Assembly: GCA_002453315.1 (NCBI GenBank)
Contig: DKGO01000030.1
Span: 1-64,000, forward strand
DNA: 64,000 nt
DNA from: Caryophanales bacterium UBA6768
GTDB lineage: Bacteria; Bacillota; Bacilli; Bacillales_D; Amphibacillaceae
Direction: 5' to 3'
The stretch's first letter is position 1. Every line of letters starts with the position of its first letter. Shown here piece after piece: positions 1 through 11,048 of this stretch. The position numbers and the translations under genes were made by a program. The notes beneath the pieces were generated by a model, which did not search any database, had not been told where the DNA came from, and was given only the letters and a program-made list of their open reading frames with translations.

Positions 1-101
1 ACAGTTATGTGCGGTAAAACACGGTTATGTTCGATAAACCACAATTATGTGCGGTAAACCAACAGTTATGTGCGGTAAACCAAGGTTATGTGCGGTAAAC
101 C
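1..101. repeat. Tandem 20-21 bp direct repeat, five copies, cut by the window edge
   Basis: Five consecutive copies of a unit close to ACAGTTATGTGCGGTAAACC begin near positions 1, 21, 41, 62 and 82. Copies 3 to 5 are nearly identical and copy 2 is the most diverged. The array starts at base 1, so it continues outside the window. It lies downstream of yojF, read on the minus strand, and is not coding. The period is not a multiple of three. No function can be assigned. Confidence 0.85.
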
Positions 102-172
102 GACTTTTACCTGCAATCACACCCGGTTCCCGTTCTAAAAAAATGTTCCAACCACCACCACAACCAAGTCAA

Positions 173-523
173 TCATTCAAACGGTGTTTCACTTATTTGC
201 AAAGCAACCATTAATCGACCGTCGGCATCATGTCCTGCCAATAATAGTTTACTATTTTCATACCATTCCCAGTCTGTTAGGCCTTCCGCATAGACCCAGC
301 CTATTTCCGTTTTTAAGCCAACGCGAAAACTAATGTCTCCTTTAATTTCGGCATTTGTATATGTCAGTTGGGCATTACGAATATATGCGCCAACATTTAC
401 GCCTTTGTTTCCAAAATGACTTGCATATGCTCCGTTTGTTGTCTCTAAATGGACGTAAACCTGTTTATTAACAAATTCGGACAGTTTTTCCGCTACTATT
501 TCTTTGTCAATTGGTTTCATCAT
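173..523 (-). CDS. yojF: YojF family protein (DUF1806)
   Basis: A small soluble protein of about 116 residues. The opening (MKPIDKE, then HLETTNGAYASHFG and NVGAYIRNAQ) matches what I recall of Bacillus subtilis YojF, usually encoded beside the bacillithiol deacetylase gene bshB2 (yojG). No bshB2-like gene follows here; a tandem repeat does. The longer frame begins at a TTG at 529, but the GAGGGGG ribosome site at 531-537 sits directly against it, so I place the start at ATG 523 (ATG 520 is also possible). The molecular role is not established; a link to bacillithiol metabolism is only suggested by the usual neighbour. Confidence 0.7.
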   Translation of the reverse strand: MMKPIDKEIVAEKLSEFVNKQVYVHLETTNGAYASHFGNKGVNVGAYIRNAQLTYTNAEIKGDISFRVGLKTEIGWVYAEGLTDWEWYENSKLLLAGHDADGRLMVALQISETPFE

Positions 524-610
524 TTGCAAATCCCCCTCGTCTTTACTATCTATCTAATAACGATACAAATTTTTTCCTTAATGGTCAAAAAATTGGCTTC
601 ACGAAAAAAA

Positions 611-3481
611 CTATCGCTTTGCTGTTTCTAATTCCAATTTACTTTCCATTCGTAATCGATCCCGTTCTAATATTTTCTGTAAATATTGTCCTGTATAGGA
701 TTCGGTCACTTCAGCAATTTCCTCAGGTGTGCCAGTTGCAACTATCGTCCCACCACCATCGCCACCTTCTGGACCAAGGTCAATAATGTGATCTGCTGTT
801 TTAATCACATCTAAATTATGTTCAATAATAATAACCGTGTCTCCATTATCAACTAATCGTTGTATTACTTGTAATAATCGATTAATATCATCCGTATGCA
901 AACCTGTTGTTGGTTCATCTAGAATATATACTGTTTTTCCATTTGAACGTTTATGCAGTTCACTTGCTAACTTCACCCGTTGGGCTTCTCCACCCGATAA
1001 TGTGGTGGCTGGTTGACCGAGTTTAATGTAACCTAAGCCAACATCATAAATGGTTTGTAATTTCCGGTTAATCTTTGGGATCTTATTAAAAAAGTGTAAA
1101 GCCTCTTCAATTCGCATATCTAATACATCGGCAATATTTTTCCCTTTAAAATCAATTTCTAACGTTTCCCGATTGTATCGCTTCCCATGACATACTTCAC
1201 AAGGGACATATACATCTGGTAAAAAGTGCATTTCTATTTTCAAAATACCGTCCCCACGGCAAGCCTCACAACGGCCTCCTTTAACATTAAAACTAAAGCG
1301 GCCTTTTTTGTAACCACGTACTTTTGCCTCGTTCGTTTGGGCAAAAACATCACGAATGTCATCAAAGACACCCGTATATGTCGCTGGGTTAGAACGTGGG
1401 GTCCGTCCAATAGGAGACTGGTTAATATCAATAATTTTATCGATATACTCTAACCCTTTCACTTCTTTATGACTACCTGGACGGTGTTTACCTGTATATA
1501 AATGTCTGGCAATTGCTTTATATAAAATTTCATTGACGAGTGTACTCTTCCCGGACCCTGACACGCCTGTCACCAAGGTAAGCACACCAATTGGGAACTT
1601 AACCGTAATATTTTGTAAGTTATTTGCAGACGCACCAACGACTTCTAAATAACGTTCATCAACAGTACGACGTTCTACCGGTAATGGAATAAATTTTTCC
1701 CCTGACAAATAATGACCTGTTAACGACTTCTTACTTTTCATTATTTTAGCTGGTGTGCCTGCTGCAACAATTTCTCCTCCGTGATCCCCTGCTCCTGGAC
1801 CAATGTCAATAATCCAATCCGCTGCCAGCATCGTATCCTCATCATGTTCCACAACTATTAATGTATTATCCAAATCACGCATATGTTGTAATGTGCTAAT
1901 TAAACGATCATTATCCCGTTGGTGTAAACCAATCGAAGGCTCATCTAACACATATAGCACACCTGTCAAGGCTGAACCTATTTGTGTTGCTAGGCGAATT
2001 CGCTGCGCCTCTCCACCTGATAATGTCCCTGAAGCCCTTGCCATCGTTAAATAATTCAACCCGACATTCATCAAAAATTGTAAACGATCATTAATTTCCT
2101 TCAAAATAAGTCGAGCAATTTGTTCTTCTTTTTCAGTTAATGTTAGCCCACTGAAAAACTCAAATGCTTCCGTCACTGAAAAACGGGTCAATTCACTAAT
2201 ATGATGATCATTAATTAACACACTTAATGCCTCTTCTTTCAAACGATAACCATCACATGTTGGGCATGGATTTTCAGCCATATATTTTTCTAAAGTTTCA
2301 CGAATAAAGTCTGACGAAGTTTCATTGTAACGTCGGGCAATATTGTTCAGAACGCCCTCAAATTGAATACGATTTCGTTTTTCTGAGCCAAAATCATTCA
2401 CATAATGAAATTCAATATAATCTTTTCCACTCCCGTGTAAAATTTTATCCAATTGTTGTTTCGGAATATCTTTTACGGGTACCGACATATCGATATCATA
2501 ATGTTTACACACACTTTTTAATAATTGAGGATAATATTGTGAACTAATTGGGTTCCACGCTAAAATAGCTCCGTCATTCAAAGAAACATTCCAATCAGGA
2601 ATGACTAAATTAATATCAACCTCTAAGTTTGTCCCTAATCCATCACATGTTGGGCAAGCACCGAAAGGGCTATTAAATGAAAATAGCCTTGGCTCCAGTT
2701 CATCAATAGAAAATCCACACTCAGGACATGCATGATTTTCATTCATCATAAGTTCCTCCCCATCGATAACATCGATGATGAGACGCCCCTCCCCTAACGG
2801 TAAAGCCGTTTCGATGGAATCAGATAGTCGTGATTCAATGCCTTGTTTCACAATCAAACGATCAATAACGACTTCTATTGAATGTTTTTTGTTTTTTTCT
2901 AAAATAATTTCATCTGTTACTTCACGCATTTCACCGTTAACACGAATTCTAACGAAACCTTGCTTTTGCAATTGTTCGATTAATTTTGTATGTTCCCCTT
3001 TACGACCTGAAACGACGGGTGCAAGAACTTGAATTCGTGAACGTTCTGGTAATTGCATCACTTGATCAACCATCTGTTGTACTGTTTGTGATGAAATTTC
3101 TATTTTGTGTATCGGACAAACAGGACGCCCAATCCTTGCATACAACAAACGTAAATAATCATAAATTTCCGTCACTGTTGCTACAGTAGATCGCGGGTTT
3201 TTACTCGTTGTCTTTTGATCGATTGAAATAGCCGGAGAAAGCCCTTCGATAAAATCGACATCTGGTTTATCCATTTGCCCTAAAAATTGTCGGGCATAAG
3301 CAGACAACGATTCAACATATCGACGTTGTCCTTCAGCATAAATCGTGTCAAATGCTAAAGAAGATTTTCCAGAACCCGATAAACCAGTCACAACAACAAG
3401 CTTATGTTTTGGAATATCAATCGTTATATTTTTTAAATTATGGGCCCTTGCCCCACTTATTTTTAACATTTTACCTGCCAT
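611..3481 (-). CDS. uvrA: UvrABC excinuclease subunit A
   Basis: UvrA is the damage-sensing ATPase of nucleotide excision repair and loads UvrB on lesions. The 956-residue length is full for the family. It has two ABC-type nucleotide-binding regions: [11 protein letters not shown] near residue 35 and [13 protein letters not shown] near residue 640, each with its LSGGEAQR signature. It also has the family's zinc-binding Cys pairs (CPECG..CPTCDG near 250-280, [17 protein letters not shown] near 735-765). It follows uvrB by 24 nt and forms an SOS operon with it. Start ATG 3481 has a GGAAGGA ribosome site at good distance. csbA, which separates the two genes in B. subtilis, is absent. Confidence 0.98.
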   Translation of the reverse strand: MAGKMLKISGARAHNLKNITIDIPKHKLVVVTGLSGSGKSSLAFDTIYAEGQRRYVESLSAYARQFLGQMDKPDVDFIEGLSPAISIDQKTTSKNPRSTVATVTEIYDYLRLLYARIGRPVCPIHKIEISSQTVQQMVDQVMQLPERSRIQVLAPVVSGRKGEHTKLIEQLQKQGFVRIRVNGEMREVTDEIILEKNKKHSIEVVIDRLIVKQGIESRLSDSIETALPLGEGRLIIDVIDGEELMMNENHACPECGFSIDELEPRLFSFNSPFGACPTCDGLGTNLEVDINLVIPDWNVSLNDGAILAWNPISSQYYPQLLKSVCKHYDIDMSVPVKDIPKQQLDKILHGSGKDYIEFHYVNDFGSEKRNRIQFEGVLNNIARRYNETSSDFIRETLEKYMAENPCPTCDGYRLKEEALSVLINDHHISELTRFSVTEAFEFFSGLTLTEKEEQIARLILKEINDRLQFLMNVGLNYLTMARASGTLSGGEAQRIRLATQIGSALTGVLYVLDEPSIGLHQRDNDRLISTLQHMRDLDNTLIVVEHDEDTMLAADWIIDIGPGAGDHGGEIVAAGTPAKIMKSKKSLTGHYLSGEKFIPLPVERRTVDERYLEVVGASANNLQNITVKFPIGVLTLVTGVSGSGKSTLVNEILYKAIARHLYTGKHRPGSHKEVKGLEYIDKIIDINQSPIGRTPRSNPATYTGVFDDIRDVFAQTNEAKVRGYKKGRFSFNVKGGRCEACRGDGILKIEMHFLPDVYVPCEVCHGKRYNRETLEIDFKGKNIADVLDMRIEEALHFFNKIPKINRKLQTIYDVGLGYIKLGQPATTLSGGEAQRVKLASELHKRSNGKTVYILDEPTTGLHTDDINRLLQVIQRLVDNGDTVIIIEHNLDVIKTADHIIDLGPEGGDGGGTIVATGTPEEIAEVTESYTGQYLQKILERDRLRMESKLELETAKR

Positions 3482-3505
3482 AAAAATTTAACATCCTTCC
3501 AGCGA

Positions 3506-5488
3506 TTAACTCTCTGATTTTAATTCAAATATAATGTCTCGAAGTTCTGTCGCTCTTTCAAAATTTAATTCCTTTGCCGCCTGACGCATTTCATTTTCCA
3601 TGTTTTCAATAACTTTTAATCTTTCCTTTTTCGACAACTTACTAATGTCTACCCTGTCCTCCGTATCGTAAGCCTCATCATCCTCAGCCGCAATCGTAGC
3701 ACGAATTAACTCACGGACATCCTTTTTAATTGTTGTCGGAGTAATGTTATGTTTTTCATTAAATGCTTCCTGAAGCTCACGGCGTCGATTCGTTTCATCA
3801 ATTGCCACTTGCATCGAATCGGTTACTTTGTCAGCATACATAATAACTTGTCCATTTTCATTACGGGCTGCACGTCCCATTGTTTGAATTAAAGAACGTT
3901 CAGATCGTAAAAACCCTTCCTTATCCGCATCCAAAATGGCTACAAGGGATACTTCGGGAATATCCAAACCTTCCCTTAATAAATTAATTCCAACGAGAAC
4001 ATCATATTTACGAACACGTAAATCACGAATAATTTCTATCCGTTCTAACGTCTTTACTTCTGAGTGTAGGTAAGCTACCTTTAAATCTAGTTCTTTTAAA
4101 TAGTCTGTTAAATCTTCAGACATTCGTTTCGTTAATGTTGTAATTAATACCCGCTCATCCCGCTCGATTCGTTTCCGAATCTCCCCAATTAAATGATCAA
4201 TTTGCCCTTTAACTGGACGAACTTGAATGATAGGATCTAATAACCCTGTCGGGCGAATAATTTGTTCTACCATATCCCTTGTGTGTTCTAATTCATATGG
4301 ACCTGGAGTTGCTGACACATAAATAGCTTGGTTTTTCTTTGATTCAAATTCCTCAAATTTCAAAGGCCGGTTATCTAAAGCAGATGGCAACCGAAAACCA
4401 TAATCAACGAGCATTTGTTTACGGGCTCTATCACCGTTATACATTCCCCTAATTTGTGGTAATGTCGCATGTGACTCATCTATAATAATTAAAAAATCTT
4501 CTGGGAAAAAATCAATTAACGTATATGGTGTTGACCCAGGCTCACGTAATGTTAAATGTCGTGAATAATTTTCAATACCAGAACAAAACCCCATTTCCCG
4601 CATCATTTCTAAATCATAATTCGTACGTTGTTCAAGCCGCTGTGCTTCAAGTAAAAGATTTTCGGCTCGTAATTCCTTTAACCTTTCCTCTAATTCCTTT
4701 TCAATATTCGCTATCGCAATTTTCATCTTTTCCTCACGGGTGACGAAATGTGAAGCCGGAAAAATCGCGACATGCTCACGATCACCAATAATTTCACCTG
4801 TTAATGCATCTACTTCCCGAATTCGGTTAATCTCATCACCAAAAAATTCAAATCGAATACATCGTTCCTCACGGGAAGCAGGAATAACCTCTACAGAATC
4901 CCCACGGACTCGAAATGTTCCTCGTTTAAAATCAATATCGTTTCTTGCATATTGAATATCAACAAGTTTCCTTAATAACTCATTTCGTTCAATTTCCATC
5001 CCTAGTCTTAACGATAACACCTGACTTTCATACTCTTCTGGCGAACCTAACCCATAAATACAAGATACACTTGCGACAATTAAAACATCACGCCGTTCAA
5101 ATAACGCTGATGTTGCCGAGTGTCTTAGTTTATCTATTTCATCATTAATGCTGGCATCCTTTTCAATAAATGTATCTGTTGAGGGAACGTATGCCTCTGG
5201 TTGATAATAATCGTAATAACTAACAAAATACTCCACCGCATTATCTGGGAAGTATTCTTTAAACTCACTATATAATTGACCAGCTAATGTTTTATTGTGG
5301 GCAATCACTAACGTAGGCCGATTCACTTGCTCAATCACATTTGATGCTGTAAAAGTTTTTCCGGTCCCTGTAGCCCCCAATAATGTCACATGATTTTCAC
5401 CTTGGTTTATCCTATTCACTAATTGCTCGATTGCTTTTGGCTGATCCCCACGCGGTTCGTAAGATGAAACTAACTTAAATTTATCCAT
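3506..5488 (-). CDS. uvrB: UvrABC excinuclease subunit B
   Basis: UvrB is the helicase-like damage-verification subunit of nucleotide excision repair. It shows a Walker A ([13 protein letters not shown]), the beta-hairpin region rich in Tyr ([16 protein letters not shown]), a DESH motif, helicase motifs V/VI ([17 protein letters not shown]) and a C-terminal UVR motif that contacts UvrC. The frame extends to 5545, but ATG 5488 has AGGAGG ten nt upstream and gives the standard 660 residues starting [12 protein letters not shown]. It is the first gene of the uvrBA operon, behind a LexA-type box at 5569-5582 and a TATAAT at 5554-5559. Confidence 0.98.
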   Translation of the reverse strand: MDKFKLVSSYEPRGDQPKAIEQLVNRINQGENHVTLLGATGTGKTFTASNVIEQVNRPTLVIAHNKTLAGQLYSEFKEYFPDNAVEYFVSYYDYYQPEAYVPSTDTFIEKDASINDEIDKLRHSATSALFERRDVLIVASVSCIYGLGSPEEYESQVLSLRLGMEIERNELLRKLVDIQYARNDIDFKRGTFRVRGDSVEVIPASREERCIRFEFFGDEINRIREVDALTGEIIGDREHVAIFPASHFVTREEKMKIAIANIEKELEERLKELRAENLLLEAQRLEQRTNYDLEMMREMGFCSGIENYSRHLTLREPGSTPYTLIDFFPEDFLIIIDESHATLPQIRGMYNGDRARKQMLVDYGFRLPSALDNRPLKFEEFESKKNQAIYVSATPGPYELEHTRDMVEQIIRPTGLLDPIIQVRPVKGQIDHLIGEIRKRIERDERVLITTLTKRMSEDLTDYLKELDLKVAYLHSEVKTLERIEIIRDLRVRKYDVLVGINLLREGLDIPEVSLVAILDADKEGFLRSERSLIQTMGRAARNENGQVIMYADKVTDSMQVAIDETNRRRELQEAFNEKHNITPTTIKKDVRELIRATIAAEDDEAYDTEDRVDISKLSKKERLKVIENMENEMRQAAKELNFERATELRDIIFELKSES

Positions 5489-5553
5489 TACTATAAAGCC
5501 TCCTAGTTCCACACCATTAGATGTGGAAGAACAGCAAATAAACACTTACCATA

Positions 5554-5582
5554 ATTATACCACAAACACGAACAAACATTCC
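5554..5582 (-). promoter_or_regulatory. uvrBA promoter with LexA (SOS) box
   Basis: The 14-mer CGAACAAACATTCC (5569-5582) matches the Bacillus LexA/DinR consensus CGAACRNRYGTTYC at all but one base. A perfect TATAAT lies on the minus strand at 5559-5554, so the box overlaps the -35/spacer region, where LexA would block RNA polymerase. uvrBA is a classic SOS operon, so the match is expected biology. Confidence 0.75.
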
Positions 5583-5624
5583 ATTTCTAGCCTTTATATT
5601 TGTTGAAAAGTTTTTGTCATTTAG

Positions 5625-7259
5625 TTATCTTTTTCTTCTATTAAATTTTCGAACGATATTAAAATCACCTAATACATAATACATTAATGTTGATTTATGT
5701 ATTAACCATAAATAGGTCACAGCACCGATTATGACACTTAAGAACAATACAATTGTTGTTAAGCCTCTACTATCTTCATACGGGTATACATTTCCGAATA
5801 AATTTTTAAATAAAACGAGAACAATAAACATGATGAAACTAAATAGAAACATAAATAAAGATCGTTTTATCGTATTCATATAAGAAAAATGAATACTCCG
5901 TTTAATCCACCATAAATTTAAAGTTACCGCTACAATGACAGCTATAGCTGTTGCAAAAATTGCCCCTTTACCAGAAAAAATATGAATGAAAAATGAATTT
6001 AGTAACATTTTAATGAGAAAACCAACTGCTAAACTGACAATCGCAAACCTCTGCTCATTAATTCCCTGCAAAATTGCAGCAGTTACCGTGAATAATGCAA
6101 AGAATAATGCCACTGGGGCATACCACATAAGTAACGAACTCGTTAAATCTATTTTCGCCATCCCATATAAAGAACCATAGGCTTCAAAGGCTAAAGTACT
6201 TAATCCGACTACTGCTGGGATAACAAGTAATAGAACGATTTGTATTGACTGATTTATTTCTTTGTTTAATTTTGAGAAATTTTTTACGGTAAAAGATTTT
6301 GTTAAGGCTGGGATAATCGTCAGCGAAAGTCCAGTAGCTAATGTTACTGGGATTAAAATTAATTTATGCCCATTAAAATTAATAGCTGCTAGGGAATCTT
6401 TAGCAATATCCCCATAACCTGCAATATACATTGCCTTATTAAAGGTAAAGCTATCAATCGCTTGATACAATGGAATCGCAATTCCAACAAGTACAAATGG
6501 GCCGGCGTAATATAGAAGTTCTAACAACAATTCTTTATAAGACACTTCCAAAGTACGACTTCTGGATTTTATATTTCGTTTTAATTGGTGACTAGTTTTA
6601 AACCTTCGCCAAAATATAAACAACACTACTATTGAAGCGACAGCACCAACAAATGCACCAAAGGTTGCATAGCTAACCGCCTTTACAATCGTGCCATCTA
6701 ACATTTTTACAATAATAAAGGTAGAAACTAACACAAAAGCAATCCGAACTATCTGTTCAATAATTTGTGAAGTAGCAGTCGGTTTCATATGTTGGTTCCC
6801 CTGAAAAAAGCCACGAATAATTGACATGGCAGGGATAATTAATAATGCAAAACTAACCGCCTTTATCACTTGGGCAATTTCTGCTACTTCTACATCATGA
6901 TTTGTTCCATCATCATATGCGTATTTAGTTGCTAACCAATCCGAACTAAAATACAAACCTAAAAATGCAAAAACCCCTGTAAAAAACATTAAAAACATGC
7001 CTACCCGAAAAACTTTGAAACCTATTTCTTCATAGCCTAACGAATTATATTTTGAAACAATTTTAGAAACAGCAGATGGTATACCAATTGTTGATATACC
7101 TAGTAAAATCGTATATGGGTTATAAGCAAAGTAATATAATACGATACCTTTTGGCCCGACTAGTTCATTAAAAGGTATCGCATAAATCATGCCTAAAAAT
7201 TTGGAAATAATAGCAGCCCCTGTTAATAATACCGTTCCTTTAACAATTTTATTCGACAT
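5625..7259 (-). CDS. ytgP: MOP-family polysaccharide/lipid II flippase, YtgP/MurJ type
   Basis: An integral membrane protein of 544 residues with about 14 hydrophobic segments. It has the N-terminal signature of the MATE/MOP flippase family (KGTVLLTGAAIISKFLG, then GISTIGIPSAVSKIVSKYN). Length and opening match B. subtilis YtgP (MurJ), which flips the peptidoglycan precursor lipid II; SpoVB-like paralogues are close alternatives. It is transcribed away from the MurE-like operon at 7560, so a precursor flippase sits back to back with cell-wall-type ligases. The exact substrate cannot be told from sequence. Confidence 0.85.
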   Translation of the reverse strand: MSNKIVKGTVLLTGAAIISKFLGMIYAIPFNELVGPKGIVLYYFAYNPYTILLGISTIGIPSAVSKIVSKYNSLGYEEIGFKVFRVGMFLMFFTGVFAFLGLYFSSDWLATKYAYDDGTNHDVEVAEIAQVIKAVSFALLIIPAMSIIRGFFQGNQHMKPTATSQIIEQIVRIAFVLVSTFIIVKMLDGTIVKAVSYATFGAFVGAVASIVVLFIFWRRFKTSHQLKRNIKSRSRTLEVSYKELLLELLYYAGPFVLVGIAIPLYQAIDSFTFNKAMYIAGYGDIAKDSLAAINFNGHKLILIPVTLATGLSLTIIPALTKSFTVKNFSKLNKEINQSIQIVLLLVIPAVVGLSTLAFEAYGSLYGMAKIDLTSSLLMWYAPVALFFALFTVTAAILQGINEQRFAIVSLAVGFLIKMLLNSFFIHIFSGKGAIFATAIAVIVAVTLNLWWIKRSIHFSYMNTIKRSLFMFLFSFIMFIVLVLFKNLFGNVYPYEDSRGLTTIVLFLSVIIGAVTYLWLIHKSTLMYYVLGDFNIVRKFNRRKR

Positions 7260-7491
7260 TTTTTCACCTGCAAATAAATCTACGTAGACTTTATCATATT
7301 TTTAAACAAATGCTTTTTAAAAAACTACTATACTTATCAATCGAAGCTACTACTATTTTAACATATATTAACTTTGATAGATAAAATCTAAGTAATAATT
7401 CATTATTTACACTAATTTTTAACTTTTCTTAGGCTATATGTCCATCGAAAATGAATAAATTATTGAAATCTATTCACAATGGTTTAATCCC

Positions 7492-7520
7492 TTGATGATT
7501 GTACTATTTAAGTATATAAT
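7492..7520 (+). promoter_or_regulatory. SigA-type promoter of the MurE-like operon
   Basis: TTGATG (7492-7497) and a perfect TATAAT (7515-7520) are separated by exactly 17 bp and lie 40 bp before the ATG at 7560, on its strand. This is the clear signal in the 300-bp divergent intergenic region 7260-7559. I found no equally clear promoter for the leftward flippase gene. Confidence 0.75.
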
Positions 7521-7559
7521 TTTCGTATATTAATTTATATCTTTAATAGGGAGATAACG

Positions 7560-9044
7560 ATGCAACTTAATCATTTGCTAAAGAATATTTCGATAATAGA
7601 GTCTAAATTTAATCATAATCCTAACATATCTAGTATTTCATATCACACGAACACTGTGGCAAATAACCACCTATTTGTGTGTATTAAAGGGTTTAAAACG
7701 GACGGGCATAAATTTTTAGCTGATGCAGTAGAAAAGGGAGCTGTTGCTGCTATTGTGGAAGAAATAAATGAAGGTATTCAAATTCCACAATTCAAAGTAG
7801 ATAACAGCCGAAAGGCTTTAGCCATTTTAAGCCATTATTTTTATGGACAACCCTCCAAGGATATGAAAATGATCGGGGTCACTGCAACCAATGGGAAAAC
7901 AACAACATCTTATATGATGAACTCCATTTTTGAAAATCATGGTTATACAACAGGTTTGGTTGGTAGCGTCAATGTCAAAATGGGGGATGATTATACACCC
8001 TCCAGATTAACTACCCCCGAATCATTAGATTTGCACCGGTATTTTAATGAAATGCGAAAATTACACACCTCCCATGTTATTATGGAGGTTTCTTCTGCTG
8101 CTCAAGAAATGCACCGAGTAGAAGGAATTAAATATGATATTGTCACATTAAACAATATTAATAAGGAACATATAGAAACCCATGGTTCATTTGAAAGGTA
8201 TGTTGATGTTAAAACACGCCTTATAAAAAATGCAGAAGAAAATAGTATTGCGATTTTAAATATTGACTGTTTGGAGGCACGTCAATTATTAAATCAAACG
8301 AAAGCAAAAACCATTACTTTTGGGGTTAACGATACTTCTGGTGACATCTCAATTCGCGATTTAGATTTGTCAACTGGTAGAGCCAACTTCACTGTGATCA
8401 TAAATAAACAAATTAATTTACCAGATATTTCTATCTATCCAACTACTTTTAAAATTGAGTTAGGTATACCAGGTTTACATTCTGTTTCTAATTCACTGAT
8501 TGCAATGATCACTTCATTGATTTACAACATACCAATCACGACGATACAAGAAACATTAAAATCATTTACAGGAGTTGAACGCAGGTTTCAATTCATACAT
8601 GAACAAGAGGTCACGATTATCGATGACCATTTTGCCAACTCTGGAAATATTGATGTCACTTTAGAAACAATATTTATGATGAACTTTAACCATTTTCACT
8701 TATTATATGCTGTTCGCGGTCAACGGGGACCTACTGTCAATCGTGAAAATGCTGAAACAGTCGTGAAATGGGCTAAAAAATTAGACATTAAAAAAATTAC
8801 TGTTACTAAGAGCTCATCACATGTAACCGAATATGACAAGGTAACTGAAGAAGAAACAAAAGCATTTATTGATGTGATGGAATCAGCTAATATTGAGGTC
8901 CATCTCTTTAATGAGCTCGATGATGCTATCTATGAAATTCTTGCCGACCTTTCCCATAAAGACTTAGTATTGTTAGCCGGATGTCAAGGGATGGACGATG
9001 GGGCAAATATTGCATTAAATAATTTGAATCTAATTAAGATATAA
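7560..9044 (+). CDS. Divergent MurE-like Mur ligase
   Basis: A 494-residue ATP-dependent amino acid ligase of the Mur family. The three-domain plan is visible: a MurE-type N-terminal UDP-binding region (NNHLFVCIKGFKTDGHKF), the P-loop GVTATNGKTTT (106-116), TTPES, EVSS (176-179) and the Lys that is carbamylated in Mur ligases (K218). Several MurE hallmarks are altered: SSHA is SSAA, the DHLD-type loop is EHIETHG, the DYAHxPD motif is DDHFANSG (355-362), and the DNPR-type motif that reads diaminopimelate is gone (TKSSSHV, about 416-422). It is probably a paralogue with another substrate, not the housekeeping MurE. First gene of an operon with the ATP-grasp enzyme and racemase. Confidence 0.85.
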   Translation: MQLNHLLKNISIIESKFNHNPNISSISYHTNTVANNHLFVCIKGFKTDGHKFLADAVEKGAVAAIVEEINEGIQIPQFKVDNSRKALAILSHYFYGQPSKDMKMIGVTATNGKTTTSYMMNSIFENHGYTTGLVGSVNVKMGDDYTPSRLTTPESLDLHRYFNEMRKLHTSHVIMEVSSAAQEMHRVEGIKYDIVTLNNINKEHIETHGSFERYVDVKTRLIKNAEENSIAILNIDCLEARQLLNQTKAKTITFGVNDTSGDISIRDLDLSTGRANFTVIINKQINLPDISIYPTTFKIELGIPGLHSVSNSLIAMITSLIYNIPITTIQETLKSFTGVERRFQFIHEQEVTIIDDHFANSGNIDVTLETIFMMNFNHFHLLYAVRGQRGPTVNRENAETVVKWAKKLDIKKITVTKSSSHVTEYDKVTEEETKAFIDVMESANIEVHLFNELDDAIYEILADLSHKDLVLLAGCQGMDDGANIALNNLNLIKI

Positions 9045-9083
9045 TTTTATACGTATCAATACGTTGACTAGGAAGTGAACCTA

Positions 9084-10262
9084 ATGGGTCATAAAGCTGT
9101 TATTTTAGGGAATAATTATTACATTGGTTTGAGCGCTATTCGTTGTTTAGGGGCAAAAGGGGTCCATACCGTAGCCATCGATTATTCAAATGTTGAACGT
9201 TATGGGGCATCTTCTAAATACTGTCACGAAAAATTAATTGCTCCTCACTATAATAAAAACAAAGAGGAGTTTATTCAGTTTTTAATCAATTACGCTAAAA
9301 AACAAGACAAACAACCTTTATTATTACCTTGCCACGATTCTTATGTCGAGGTGATTGATCAGTATTTAGAGGAATTAAAACAATACTATTTAATTCCACA
9401 AACGGAAAAGGGACTTTATACAGAAGTTATGGATAAAGACAGTCTATTTAGACTAGCGAATAAACATGGGATAAAGGCACCTGAATCTGTTGAAATAGAT
9501 GATCCGGACTTCCACCAAATAATTAAAAACACCATTAAATTCCCATGCTTAGTAAAGCCTGTTGATTCACCACAATTTATGAAAAAGTTTAGGAAAAAAC
9601 TCTTTAAAGTTTATTCTTTCGAGGAATTAGAATCTTCTATTAATAAAGCAAAAAACGAAAATCTCGAAGTTATCGTTCAAAGAATCATCCCCGGCTCTGA
9701 CGATCATATGTATACATTTGATGCTTATTTAAATCAAGATGCCAAAGTAACCCACTGGACAACGTGTCAAAAATTACGGCAATATCCAATTAATTTCGGA
9801 GCATCTGTATACACAATTCAACAACATACACCTGAATTATATGATTTAGGAAAACAATTTTTAGAAGCAATAAAATTTAAAGGATTTGCCGAAATAGAGT
9901 TTAAAAAAGATGAGGAGACAGGTGAATTTTATTTAATAGAAATAAATGCTAGAATAACAAACTTTAATAGTCTATTAAATAAAATTGGGCTAAATTTTCC
10001 ATACATTACATACAGGGAAATGATAGGAGAGCCTTTAGAGCCTTTCCAAATTACTCAAAATACAAATAGGGCATTTTGTTATTTATTCGAGGACCTTTTA
10101 TCAATTAAAGGCTATTTAAAAACAAGGCAACTTTCCTTAAAGGAAGTCATTTCATCTTACTTTAGACCGAAAGCATATGCAATATGGGATTGGAAAGATA
10201 TAAAGCCATTGATTCACTTTTATTTTATCCTTGTCCAAAAAGTATTAAATAAAGTATTTTAG
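9084..10262 (+). CDS. ATP-grasp carboxylate-amine ligase, D-aspartate ligase-like
   Basis: A protein of about 392 residues with an ATP-grasp fold: an N-terminal Rossmann-like part (AVILGNNYYIGLSAIRCLG), a lid segment (KFPCLVKPVD, then VIVQRIIPGSDDHMYTF) and the metal-binding end FYLIEINARITNFNS. Layout and order resemble the D-aspartate ligases of enterococci and lactococci, which attach D-Asp to the peptidoglycan stem; other COG3919-type ligases are alternatives. The neighbouring Asp/Glu racemase fits a D-amino acid substrate. The frame opens at GTG 9075, but that triplet is inside the ribosome site AGGAAGTG, so ATG 9084 is the better start. It follows the MurE-like gene by 39 nt. Confidence 0.8.
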   Translation: MGHKAVILGNNYYIGLSAIRCLGAKGVHTVAIDYSNVERYGASSKYCHEKLIAPHYNKNKEEFIQFLINYAKKQDKQPLLLPCHDSYVEVIDQYLEELKQYYLIPQTEKGLYTEVMDKDSLFRLANKHGIKAPESVEIDDPDFHQIIKNTIKFPCLVKPVDSPQFMKKFRKKLFKVYSFEELESSINKAKNENLEVIVQRIIPGSDDHMYTFDAYLNQDAKVTHWTTCQKLRQYPINFGASVYTIQQHTPELYDLGKQFLEAIKFKGFAEIEFKKDEETGEFYLIEINARITNFNSLLNKIGLNFPYITYREMIGEPLEPFQITQNTNRAFCYLFEDLLSIKGYLKTRQLSLKEVISSYFRPKAYAIWDWKDIKPLIHFYFILVQKVLNKVF

Positions 10263-10338
10263 TTAAACATTGTAAAGTTACGAAATTATTTGCATATTGA
10301 ATACTGCATAAAACATCAATTTGTAAAGGAAGTATTAC

Positions 10339-11031
10339 ATGAAACCTTACAAGCTTGGAATTCTGGGTGGAATGGGTTCTTTTGCTACGGCAACATTTTT
10401 CCAAAGAATTGTTGAAAATACAAAGGCAAAAAATGACCAAGAACACATCGATATGATTATATTAAATCATGCTAGTTTACCCGACAGGACCGAGACCATC
10501 ATCAATAATAAAAATCAGGATTTTTTACAGGCTATTAAAGGTGATCTTAAGTTGCTAGAAAACAAAGTAAATCATATCGCTATCCCTTGTAATACTTCAC
10601 ATTATTATATGGAAGATATGCAAAAAATGGTTACCATTCCGATCATTAATATGGTTCAATCAACGGTGAAAAAAATTCGGTCCGATTTTGGTGAAAACAG
10701 TCGAGTGGCTGTTCTTGCTACAGATGGAACAATCCAAACTAAAGTTTACGAAAGGGAATTAACTAAACATGGTTTAGTCTACCATCCATTAAATGAAACA
10801 CTACAATCACAAGTTATGGATATTATTTATCAATTTAAGGCTGATTCCCAATATACAACACCAGTACTTACTAACATTATCCGGCATCTAATTACTGATG
10901 ATCAATGTGATTGTGTTATTGTAGCATGTACCGAGTTGTCCTGTATTGCAATCGATCCAGATTTAAAGCTTTATTATGTGGATGCTTTAGACGTTCTAGT
11001 TGAACAGTCCATCAAATCTGCAAAAGCATAA
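10339..11031 (+). CDS. Aspartate/glutamate racemase family protein
   Basis: A 230-residue cofactor-independent racemase. It has GILGGMGSFAT at the N-terminus and both catalytic cysteines in family context: C84 in IPCNTSH and C197 in VACTELS. Such enzymes interconvert L and D forms of aspartate or glutamate in the cytosol. It is the third gene of the operon, after an ATP-grasp enzyme resembling D-aspartate ligase, which favours D-Asp as product, though D-Glu cannot be excluded. A GGAAG ribosome site precedes ATG 10339, and a strong terminator follows at about 11050. Confidence 0.9.
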   Translation: MKPYKLGILGGMGSFATATFFQRIVENTKAKNDQEHIDMIILNHASLPDRTETIINNKNQDFLQAIKGDLKLLENKVNHIAIPCNTSHYYMEDMQKMVTIPIINMVQSTVKKIRSDFGENSRVAVLATDGTIQTKVYERELTKHGLVYHPLNETLQSQVMDIIYQFKADSQYTTPVLTNIIRHLITDDQCDCVIVACTELSCIAIDPDLKLYYVDALDVLVEQSIKSAKA

Positions 11032-11048
11032 ATATTTCAAATAATAAT

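Noticed and set aside
10225..10446. 73-codon minus-strand frame over the start of the racemase gene
   Set aside because: Shadow of the coding region on the other strand with no start signals.
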